A stretch of DNA of 20,688 bases, from positions 1 to 20,688 of the forward strand of contig JASLCK010000151.1 in NCBI GenBank assembly GCA_030151865.1, in the 5' to 3' direction. Positions 13,366 through 20,688 of this stretch are shown piece by piece. The notes beneath the pieces are model-generated. The model ran no database searches. It saw only the letters and a list, made by a program, of their open reading frames with translations, and was not told the DNA's origin. Source of the DNA: Rhodospirillaceae bacterium (GTDB lineage: Bacteria > Pseudomonadota > Alphaproteobacteria > Rhodospirillales > Magnetospirillaceae). Numbering within the stretch: position 1 is the stretch's first letter; every line of letters starts with the position of its first letter. The position numbers were made by a program, and so were the translations under genes.

Positions 13366-16300
13366 CGTAATAACCGGTTATCCCGGTGGCTTTTGGCTGC
13401 CGTCTGTCTGGCTGGCGTGATCGGATCGGGCAGTTACCTTGCCTATCGCCACAATCAGGGATCGCACACCGATGGCGACCAAGCGTCGTCCCGACCAACC
13501 GGCCCGCAGCCCAAGGCCGCAGCCCCAACGGGGGCGTCCCCGCAAGCCACGGCCAGCCCCCAAACTCCATCCCAACAACGTCAGGACCAGATCATTACGG
13601 TCGAGCGGTTTGGCCGCTATGCCTTGAAGCTATCCAGCGCTCAGGGTGCGGCCCTGCAACTGGTGGACCGCATGGGCGGCCCGGGACCATCGGATGGGGT
13701 GATCGGTCAGCGCGATGGTCGTCTGGATGTTTTTCTGGGGCCGGGCGAGCATCAGGTCATCAAGACCTTTGCCGCCAACGCCCAACCGCCCGAACTGACC
13801 GTTCAGCCCTTTGACGAATTGAACAGCGACAAGCTGCCGCAATTGGTGGAACTGGCGCTGGTTCAGGGCGAACTGGGCGATGCCCAACAGCGCTCTTATT
13901 GGATGGTGGTGCCCAGCCGCCAAACCGTCTTCATCGAAGCGGCGGGGCGGCATCTGGCCGATTTGCGGCTGTGGAAGGATGGAACCTGGCTGGTTCCCGA
14001 CGCACCCATTACCGATCAGTCGGAACCCAAGACCGGTCAGCCCCTGGCCGTCAAACGATTGGTGGCAACGCTGGAGCCCGGACTGTACCGCCTGATCGCC
14101 TATGGCGGCGCAGGCCTGCCCTGGACCATGGCAGGCACCGAAAAACCCTTCGCCCTGCGCTGGGGCATCCCCGAATTGCCGCAGACCGGTCGCCGCCCAA
14201 TGTCGGCTGGGCCGTTCGGCTTCGACCGTTGGCTGGTCAGTGGCGACACTACCCTTTTCCGCCTGGAACTGCCGCGCGGCGATAAGGGGGTGATCGAGGT
14301 GGCAACATACGACCAGGGCCGTATCGGCGGGGCGTCGCGTGCGGTCATCGACAAGACCACGCGCTCCCAGGCGGCGGATGTGATCCGCCAACCCAGCGCA
14401 GAAAAGCATCTGGTGACCATCCGTACTTTGGCCGCGCAGGATTATGTGTTGCAGAATTTTCCCAACAAACGGGACTATTCGTTCGACGCCCCAGCCAACA
14501 GCCCGTTTTTGGTCAGCGCCTGGCGTCCTGGTCTGGGGGCCGACGATCCCGATCTGACCGCCATCCTGACCGAAAGCAACGCCCGCTCCGCCCCCAAGGT
14601 GATCGCCAGCCAGACATTGCGCCTCGGGCCGAACATGCCCTGGATGCGTCATTTCAACCTGCTGGCCGACACCACCTTACTGGTTGAAATCACGCGGGCG
14701 GGCCGATATCGGGCCGATATCAGCGGGGTTCAGGCCGATCTGCAAATAGTGCCCTTCAGCGTTCCGGGCGGGGCAGCCGCCAAAGCCACGCCGCCCCAAT
14801 TGAACAACGCCGCCTGGAACCTGGATGCGGGCTTTTACAGCCTGCGGCTATCCCCCCGGCCAGAACAGCGGGGCATTGCCGGGTTGTCCCTGTATGGCGA
14901 CGGGACCGCCAAAGCCGCCGAGGACAGCCCGCCGCTGCCCGCCGCAGCCCTGTTCACCCCCACCAGCGGACGGACCAAAACCGATTATCTGCTGACCACA
15001 AGCCAATCTGCCGGGTTTGCCGTGCAGCGTCTGCCGGTCAAGATGACCGGTGATATGCCCCTGGCCTTGCGGGCCGGATCGGAAAACGGCCTGTCTCTGC
15101 CCATCGCTCTGCCTACCGACGGCAAACTGCAAGTCCTGGGCGATGATGGACGCGCTCTGGACTTCTCGTTGGACGATGGCGCCGCAGTGCCCCAACCTGC
15201 CGTCAAGGCCGGATCGCACCAAATCCGCGTCACCGCCCCCGATGCCGGGCCGCTGACGGCGGTTCTGCGCTTTACCCCGGACGCCAAACCCGCCCCACCG
15301 CCCGCATTGCCGGTCTTAAGCGATGCCGATGCTCAAAAAATTCCCGCCTTGCCGGTCTTGAGCGCCGATCAGCCGCACTTTCTCGATCTGGAACGCAAGC
15401 AAAGCCAAACCTTTCTGGTCAAGGTGGATCGTCCGGCCCTGTACCGGGTTGAAACCACCGGCCTGTTGGAAACGGCGGGCACCATCCGCACCCAGGTTCA
15501 CCCCAGCCTGAGCAGCGCCGCCGCCAATGGCGTCGGGCGCAACATGCTGTTGCAGCAATATTTGCGCCAAGGCGTCTACCTGCTGACGGTCTCGGCCCAG
15601 GGTTTGACCGAGGGACATCTGGGCTTGACCCTGACGGCGGCTCCGCTGCGCCAGGGCGGACCACTTGGCCTTGGCATCGCCGCCCATGCCGCCTTGGGCA
15701 GCGGTGACGGCATTGCCTATGACCTCGACATTGCCACAGCGGGCACCTATCGCCTACGGGCGCTGACCCCCGACATCGCCGCCGCGCAACGTCCCACCCG
15801 CCGGACCGAAGAAACCAGCGAGGAGGCGGCGACCGAGGACAATCCCGACGCTTCCACCTCCGACAGCGCGGGCGAACCCGCCACCGACACCGCCGACGGC
15901 CCCTTGATCCGCCTCGAAGATGACGCAGGCTGGCCGCTGACCACCCCCGATCAGACCGGCGACTTGGAAACCACTCTACAGCCCGGCCATTACCGCCTGA
16001 TCGTGCAGCCTCTGGCGATGCCCAGCCGCCTGCTGACCCTGGTGGAAAGCGTGCGTCCGTCCGCCCAATATGCCGGGCACGGCCCCCACGCCTTGCCCCT
16101 GGGTGAAACCGTCGCCAACCGCTGGGATGAACCGGCGCAAGGGGACGCACGCACCCCCGATGTCTGGACCTTCACCCTGCCCGCCGACGCCGACCTGATC
16201 ATCACCTTGAGCGAGGGCATGCAGGCCGAACTGAAGGCCGATGGCAACGACACGCCTGCTACTGCATTCAGCTTCCGGCAACCCTGGCAGGGCCGGTTAA

Positions 16301-18726
16301 GTGCAGGAACCTATAGCTTGCAAGCCAGCACGGTGCGGCCCAACAACCGGTTTGACTACACGGTTTCCACCCAAATCGAACAATTGGTGGCGGGACAAAG
16401 CCGCACCGTCACCGCCCCGGCCCTGATCCCGCTGGCCCTGGGGGACGGGCACCGTTTTGAACTGACCTCGTTTGGCACCGGACAGATCAAGGCCACGGTG
16501 CTAGACAAGGATGGTCGCCCCGTTGCTCGCGGCGACAACCGCGCCGACGACTGGAACATCAACCTTGCCGCCCGTCTGCCTGCGGGCCAATACCAGTTGA
16601 AGCTGGAACCGGTCGGCCAGCCCCAGGCTTCCACCACCCTGACCTTGCGCGAACTGGCGGAAATCCAGGATCAACCTTTGGGCAATGGCGAAGACCGGCA
16701 CTGGGGCGACGGGGCGCTGCACAGCCTGCCCCTGCGCCTGGGCACCGACGACGGCCCGTTGATCGTCGCCGTCGCCCGGTCCCAAGACGCGGTCGGGCTG
16801 GCCCTGGAACGGCGCGAGGGGGATGGAACCTGGATCAGCGTTGCCTCGGCCTCCGGTTCCGATGCGGTGCTGGCTTTTCCCCGCGATCCTGCCGCCGAAT
16901 ACCGCTTGCAAAGTTGGCCCTTAGCGGGCAGCCGCGCCGCCATCACCCTGGCCTTGCGCGCCCCGAACCCATCATCCTTGGGTGAAGGCGGTTTGATGTC
17001 GGGCATTACCCTGTCGCCCTTGGCAGGCATTGATCCGCCGGTCGGCATTGCCGCCGTCAAACTGGACGGCCCCGGCCTGATCCGCCTGACCACGCCCGCC
17101 GCCCGCCTGATCTGGGGTGATGGCGCACAACCCCGCGCCCTGGCCCATGGCCCCGATGTGGCGGCGTTAAACGGCGGACCGCTCTGGTTGGTCGGTCCCG
17201 TGACTGGCGAGAGTGTGAAGGGGCAACGGATTTCCGCCGCCACCAACGATGTCTTATCCTTGACCTTGCAGGAAAAACAGACCGTCACCCTGCCCTTGAC
17301 CGACGACGGCAAGGGGCCGCGTCTGTGGTTGGCCGAATCCCGCGTCGGTCAGCCCGGTCTGTCCATCGCCCCCGCCGCCGATCCAGGCAATCTGTTGCAG
17401 GCGGGTATAGACACCGGGGCCACCGCCGCCCTGCTGCCTGATTCGGGGGATGGTTCGGGCAAGGTGTTGCGGCTGTGGCGTGCCGATTCCACCGACGAGA
17501 TGCCGGTGACGCTGCGCCGCATCGTCTTTGCCCGCGCCACCCGCGACGACCTGGAGTGGGGCGAGGCCGACCGCGACATCAATGCGGGCGCGGCGCTGGA
17601 ATTGACCTTGCCCGATGGCCCCAAGCATCTGCGCCTGGCGTTGCCGCCGCGCATGGCGGCGGCACTTTTGGATCAGGATGGTCAGGTGCGCCGCCTGTTC
17701 TGGCCCGACCAGCGCCCGGCCAGCATCGTGCTCGACAGCGACGCCCGCCGCCTGCTGCTGCTGAATACCGCCCTTCAGCCTGGGCGACTGTCGCTGACCA
17801 TCATGCCGCCTACAGGCGGGCTGGCCCTGTCGCCGGGCGTTATGCTGCGTCAAACCCAGGCGGCGGCGGGTCTGTTGTCCATCGATGTCAGCACCCCCGA
17901 TAAGGCCGAAGCCAAGCCGCAGACCCTGGTCTTTTCCGGCCCCGTCCAGGATGCCTGGCTGATCCGCCGCGACGGCGTCATCCAACATGGACTTACGGAT
18001 CTGACCCCTTCGAGCCAAGGGACCTTGCTGATCAAGCATCAACCCGGTCTGGTCGCCGCCTGGATGACCGATGGCGGCGCGCCCGGCTGGCTGGAGAACG
18101 CCGCCAAGGCTTCGGCGCAAAAAATCGCACCAGCCGCCCTGCCCCTGTCGGGGACGGAAACGGTCTGGCGCTTTGCCCCGCAACAGCCGGTTCTTTTGCA
18201 TCTACGCAGCCAGCAGCCGGTTTTAACCGCCCTGTCGGGCGGGCGGCAAAGCGTGTGGCCCCAGGGGGCCGATCTGCAAATGTTCCTGCCTGCGGGCAAG
18301 GACAGTCTGCTGGGGCTGCGCCCCTTGCAGGACACCGCCCTGTCGGGAACCGCCGCCGTCAGCTTCAGCCAACCCCAGCCGCTGGCCGAAGGCTTAGGCC
18401 CCAAACTGCGGCTGGCCCCCGGCGATGCCCGCCTGTTCACCTTCACCCTGGCTGAAGCCGGGTCGGTGGGGGTCGGCATCAAGGGCGAGGCCGACAGCGC
18501 CCATATGCGTCTTTACGGCCAGAACGGCGATCTGCTGGCCGAAGGTGCGCTGGCCATGAACGCCTTGCAGGCCGGGCGCTATTTCCTGGTGGTGGAAAAC
18601 CGCGCCGACGCCGATGCGGTCGAAGTTCAGCCTGCCCTGGTGGGGGCCGTCAAGCCCGGCAAAGCCCCGCCCGAGGATATCAAACGCAAATACTGGGACA
18701 TGGTTTCCGAGGAAGAGGGCAAGTAG
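13360..18726 (+). CDS. giant membrane-anchored envelope protein with repeated PPC-like beta modules
   Basis: Product of 1788 residues from GTG at 13360, chosen because AGGGGG lies 6 nt upstream and a basic start (MGRNNRLSR) leads directly into a hydrophobic segment at about 10-28. A TTG at 13303 would add 19 residues but has no ribosome site. The hydrophobic segment is a signal anchor or uncleaved signal peptide, followed by a Pro/Ala/Gln-rich linker (about 31-77). The rest is beta-rich and contains a recurring turn-strand motif L-x-[P/A/Q]-G-x-Y-x-L at residues 238, 488, 735, 873, 980, 1073 and 1736, plus a close variant at 791 and several degenerate copies. The surroundings (for example FTFTLAEAGSV, then MRLYGQNGDLL, then LQAGRYFLVVEN near the end) look like bacterial pre-peptidase C-terminal (PPC) beta-sandwich domains. 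An acidic Thr/Glu/Asp-rich insert lies at about 807-848. No catalytic motif is seen. The next gene begins 4 bp after its stop, so it probably works with the A2M. Confidence 0.93.
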   Translation: MGRNNRLSRWLLAAVCLAGVIGSGSYLAYRHNQGSHTDGDQASSRPTGPQPKAAAPTGASPQATASPQTPSQQRQDQIITVERFGRYALKLSSAQGAALQLVDRMGGPGPSDGVIGQRDGRLDVFLGPGEHQVIKTFAANAQPPELTVQPFDELNSDKLPQLVELALVQGELGDAQQRSYWMVVPSRQTVFIEAAGRHLADLRLWKDGTWLVPDAPITDQSEPKTGQPLAVKRLVATLEPGLYRLIAYGGAGLPWTMAGTEKPFALRWGIPELPQTGRRPMSAGPFGFDRWLVSGDTTLFRLELPRGDKGVIEVATYDQGRIGGASRAVIDKTTRSQAADVIRQPSAEKHLVTIRTLAAQDYVLQNFPNKRDYSFDAPANSPFLVSAWRPGLGADDPDLTAILTESNARSAPKVIASQTLRLGPNMPWMRHFNLLADTTLLVEITRAGRYRADISGVQADLQIVPFSVPGGAAAKATPPQLNNAAWNLDAGFYSLRLSPRPEQRGIAGLSLYGDGTAKAAEDSPPLPAAALFTPTSGRTKTDYLLTTSQSAGFAVQRLPVKMTGDMPLALRAGSENGLSLPIALPTDGKLQVLGDDGRALDFSLDDGAAVPQPAVKAGSHQIRVTAPDAGPLTAVLRFTPDAKPAPPPALPVLSDADAQKIPALPVLSADQPHFLDLERKQSQTFLVKVDRPALYRVETTGLLETAGTIRTQVHPSLSSAAANGVGRNMLLQQYLRQGVYLLTVSAQGLTEGHLGLTLTAAPLRQGGPLGLGIAAHAALGSGDGIAYDLDIATAGTYRLRALTPDIAAAQRPTRRTEETSEEAATEDNPDASTSDSAGEPATDTADGPLIRLEDDAGWPLTTPDQTGDLETTLQPGHYRLIVQPLAMPSRLLTLVESVRPSAQYAGHGPHALPLGETVANRWDEPAQGDARTPDVWTFTLPADADLIITLSEGMQAELKADGNDTPATAFSFRQPWQGRLSAGTYSLQASTVRPNNRFDYTVSTQIEQLVAGQSRTVTAPALIPLALGDGHRFELTSFGTGQIKATVLDKDGRPVARGDNRADDWNINLAARLPAGQYQLKLEPVGQPQASTTLTLRELAEIQDQPLGNGEDRHWGDGALHSLPLRLGTDDGPLIVAVARSQDAVGLALERREGDGTWISVASASGSDAVLAFPRDPAAEYRLQSWPLAGSRAAITLALRAPNPSSLGEGGLMSGITLSPLAGIDPPVGIAAVKLDGPGLIRLTTPAARLIWGDGAQPRALAHGPDVAALNGGPLWLVGPVTGESVKGQRISAATNDVLSLTLQEKQTVTLPLTDDGKGPRLWLAESRVGQPGLSIAPAADPGNLLQAGIDTGATAALLPDSGDGSGKVLRLWRADSTDEMPVTLRRIVFARATRDDLEWGEADRDINAGAALELTLPDGPKHLRLALPPRMAAALLDQDGQVRRLFWPDQRPASIVLDSDARRLLLLNTALQPGRLSLTIMPPTGGLALSPGVMLRQTQAAAGLLSIDVSTPDKAEAKPQTLVFSGPVQDAWLIRRDGVIQHGLTDLTPSSQGTLLIKHQPGLVAAWMTDGGAPGWLENAAKASAQKIAPAALPLSGTETVWRFAPQQPVLLHLRSQQPVLTALSGGRQSVWPQGADLQMFLPAGKDSLLGLRPLQDTALSGTAAVSFSQPQPLAEGLGPKLRLAPGDARLFTFTLAEAGSVGVGIKGEADSAHMRLYGQNGDLLAEGALAMNALQAGRYFLVVENRADADAVEVQPALVGAVKPGKAPPEDIKRKYWDMVSEEEGK

Positions 18727-18730
18727 CATC

Positions 18731-20688
18731 ATGAAACTCCGCCATCTCGCCCTGTTCGCCCTGCTGACGCCGCTGGCCTTGGCCCCACTGGCTCTGACCT
18801 CGGCCACCGCGTCCCAATCGTCGTCCGCGACGCCGCTCGATCAGGTCAAGCGCCCGGCGGGGGCGGTGGTGGTGCCTGAACATTTCCTGCGCCAATGGGA
18901 TCCGGTCACCATCTTTTTCGACGGTGACACCGGCCCGGCCAAAGGCGGACCGGAAGATCACCCCGAACGGTTGGTGCAGGTCAGCCCCAACCATCCCGGC
19001 GCCTTTACCTGGCTGGACAGCCATACCCTGCAATTCCGCCCGGCCATCGCCTGGCCGCCCATGGGGCGCTTCACCTGGACGGTGCAGGGCCGCAAGGCCG
19101 AGTTGGTCACCCTGATGTCGGCACCGCAATCCAGCGTTCCCGCCAATGGGGCATCGGGGTTGGCTCCGGTGGAAACCATTACGCTGAGCTTTGCCGAACC
19201 CATCGCCGCCGCCGATCTGGCCCGCCTGGTCAGCATCGAACTGCGCCCCCTGCCGGGGGTCGGCGGCGATCAAAGCCGCCTTTTGGACTCCCATGATTTC
19301 GACGTGGTGGCGCAGGAACGCAGCAAACCCAACGCGCCCGCCAGCTATGTGCTGAATTTGCACGCGCCGATTCCCTGGGGCGTCAAGGCCATCATCCATA
19401 TCAAACTGTCGCCCGACCCGGCCAAGGGGGCGGAAGAACAGACCCTGTCCTTTGCCACCGCCGCCCCCTTCCACGCCGTCAGCTTCGGTTGCCGCGACAA
19501 GGGTTTTCCCGCCCTGGCCGAAGGGGTGGTCTATGGCTCCGAACGCGCCTTGACCTGCCCCGCCGACGAACGCACCGTGCAAGTGGTCTTTTCCGACCGT
19601 CTGGCCGAAGTCGGCCCGATCGAGGCCCGTAATCTGCTGCGCTTCAGCCCGCAGGTGGAGGGGCTGAAGTTCAAGACCGTCGAAAACACCCTGGTGGCCA
19701 GCGGGCGGTTCCAATCCGACACCCTGTATCAAGTCCGCCTGGAGCCCGCCAAACTGAAGGACAACCGGGGCCGTCCCCTGCTGCTGAACAGTCCCAGCCA
19801 GTTGGCCCTGTCCTTCCCCGCCCGGCCCGGCTTCATCGACTGGCAAAAGGGCAACGGCATCGCCGAACGGTTCGGCCCGCAGATGCTGCCGGTCAAATCC
19901 CGCAGCGTTGATCGGGTGGATTTGCGCATCTTCGCGGTCGATCCCCTGGCCCGCTCGCTGTGGCCCTTTCCCGAACGCGGCGTGCGGCTGGATGAAACCG
20001 AACGCCCCTTAGCTCCGGGCGAAGAAACCGCGCCGTCCACCAAAGCCTATAGCCCCTCTTCCGACGATGTAGCGTCCTACATCCGCTCGTTCGGCTCGCC
20101 TATCGTGTCGGAACTGGTGGATTTGCCTGCCGGAAAGGGCGATGGCGCCGCCAGCTTCGGTATTGATGTGCGGTCCCTGCTGGCCCATGCCGTCGGTTCG
20201 GGCAAACCCGGCCATTATCTGGTGGGCATCCGCCGCCTGGACGGCAAGCCCGAACGGCAATGGATGCGCCTGCAAGTCACCGATCTGTCTTTGACGGCGG
20301 TCGACGAAAAAGACCATGTGCGCTTTGCCGTCACCTCGTTGGCCACCGGCCAGCCGGTGGCGGGGGCTAAGATCGTCATCGAAGCCAAGGAAGGAAGTGC
20401 CGCCGTCGAAATCGGTTCCGGCATGACCGGCGCGGATGGCCTGATGGATTGGGCCATTCCGGCCAAATCGGAAAATTACCGGACCTTGAACCGCGTCATC
20501 GTGCGCAAGGACGACGACCTTCTGGTGCTGGACCCGCGCAATCAGGCCCCACGCGAATATACCGAAGGCGGCTGGCGCGATTCGGACCATGGCAATTCCG
20601 ATTATTATTCCGGCTCGTCCTCAGGCTGGCTGAGTTGGGTGTTCAGCGACACCCAGGGGCGCGCCACGCCCGAGCGGGATTTGTGCCA
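18731..20688 (+). CDS. alpha-2-macroglobulin family protein, N-terminal 652 residues (3' truncated by window)
   Basis: The frame is open from ATG 18731 to the window end. The SD-like AGAGGG lies at 18715-18720 inside the end of the giant gene, and only 4 bp separate the two genes, so they are co-transcribed. The N-terminus is a Sec signal peptide (about 1-27, cleavage after ATA). There is no lipobox cysteine, so it is secreted to the periplasm rather than lipidated by the usual rule. An Ig-like first domain follows (VVVPEHFLRQWDPVTIFFD ... HTLQFRPAIAWPP), then further macroglobulin-like beta domains. Around residues 515-570 comes the typical MG2-type block VTDLSLTAVDEKD ... SLATGQPVAGAKI ... 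TGADGL. Bacterial A2Ms are usually about 1500-1900 residues and act as periplasmic protease traps or sensors. The thioester motif (CxEQ) would lie downstream, so its presence cannot be judged. Confidence 0.82.
   Translation, partial: MKLRHLALFALLTPLALAPLALTSATASQSSSATPLDQVKRPAGAVVVPEHFLRQWDPVTIFFDGDTGPAKGGPEDHPERLVQVSPNHPGAFTWLDSHTLQFRPAIAWPPMGRFTWTVQGRKAELVTLMSAPQSSVPANGASGLAPVETITLSFAEPIAAADLARLVSIELRPLPGVGGDQSRLLDSHDFDVVAQERSKPNAPASYVLNLHAPIPWGVKAIIHIKLSPDPAKGAEEQTLSFATAAPFHAVSFGCRDKGFPALAEGVVYGSERALTCPADERTVQVVFSDRLAEVGPIEARNLLRFSPQVEGLKFKTVENTLVASGRFQSDTLYQVRLEPAKLKDNRGRPLLLNSPSQLALSFPARPGFIDWQKGNGIAERFGPQMLPVKSRSVDRVDLRIFAVDPLARSLWPFPERGVRLDETERPLAPGEETAPSTKAYSPSSDDVASYIRSFGSPIVSELVDLPAGKGDGAASFGIDVRSLLAHAVGSGKPGHYLVGIRRLDGKPERQWMRLQVTDLSLTAVDEKDHVRFAVTSLATGQPVAGAKIVIEAKEGSAAVEIGSGMTGADGLMDWAIPAKSENYRTLNRVIVRKDDDLLVLDPRNQAPREYTEGGWRDSDHGNSDYYSGSSSGWLSWVFSDTQGRATPERDLC

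Noticed and set aside
13396..13404. A cysteine at residue 15 of the giant protein as a lipoprotein lipobox
   Set aside because: The residue before the cysteine is valine rather than Gly/Ala/Ser, and the cysteine is in the middle of the hydrophobic segment. A membrane anchor is a better reading.
17254..18201. A 315-codon minus-strand frame opposite the end of the giant protein
   Set aside because: Shadow frame, rich in Gln, Gly and Arg, without a start signal or domain. The sense strand is a continuous frame with PPC-like motifs.
18680..19846. A 388-codon minus-strand frame opposite the A2M gene
   Set aside because: The plus strand here has an uninterrupted frame with a signal peptide and macroglobulin-like domains running to the window end. 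The minus frame spans two sense genes and their junction.

Overview
The window is high-GC bacterial chromosome with GC-rich genes and AT-rich spacers. It looks like an alphaproteobacterium of the Rhodospirillales/Magnetospirillum type. That placement is an inference from GC content, an abundance of chemoreceptors, a TipN-like coiled-coil architecture and the style of the A2M protein; no rRNA or marker gene is present to prove it. I see no tRNA, rRNA, insertion sequence, prophage or CRISPR array.

Layout. (1) 1-1774, plus strand: the 3' end of an OmpR-type response regulator overlaps an EnvZ-like sensor histidine kinase by 13 nt. (2) 1844-3160, plus strand: a 438-residue protein I do not recognise. 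It ends at a symmetric hairpin (3186-3219) that can terminate both converging transcripts. (3) 3240-6101, minus strand: a 953-residue membrane-anchored protein made of about 28 tandem 25-residue coiled-coil units and a distinct C-terminal domain. (4) 6322-12856, minus strand: three transmembrane chemoreceptors in a row, each with a different sensor. The first has a dCache domain with a full amino-acid-binding signature. The second has a dCache_3-like sensor plus a C-terminal zinc-binding CZB domain. The third has an sCache_2-like sensor. Each appears to be its own transcription unit. (5) 12857-13359: an AT-rich divergent spacer. (6) 13360 to the window end, plus strand: a giant 1788-residue anchored envelope protein built of PPC-like beta modules, followed after 4 bp by the N-terminal 652 residues of a secreted alpha-2-macroglobulin-family protein that runs off the window.

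How the genes work together. The two-component pair and three chemoreceptors are sensory input. No che or flagellar genes are nearby, so the receptors must use a chemotaxis pathway encoded elsewhere. The coiled-coil protein is probably a cell-organisation or polar scaffold. The giant protein and the A2M are almost certainly one operon acting in the periplasm or at the envelope, with the giant protein as an undescribed partner of the A2M protease-trap family. The most unusual items are the 25-residue repeat array, the giant PPC-like/A2M operon, and a hairpin that buries the giant gene's start codon.
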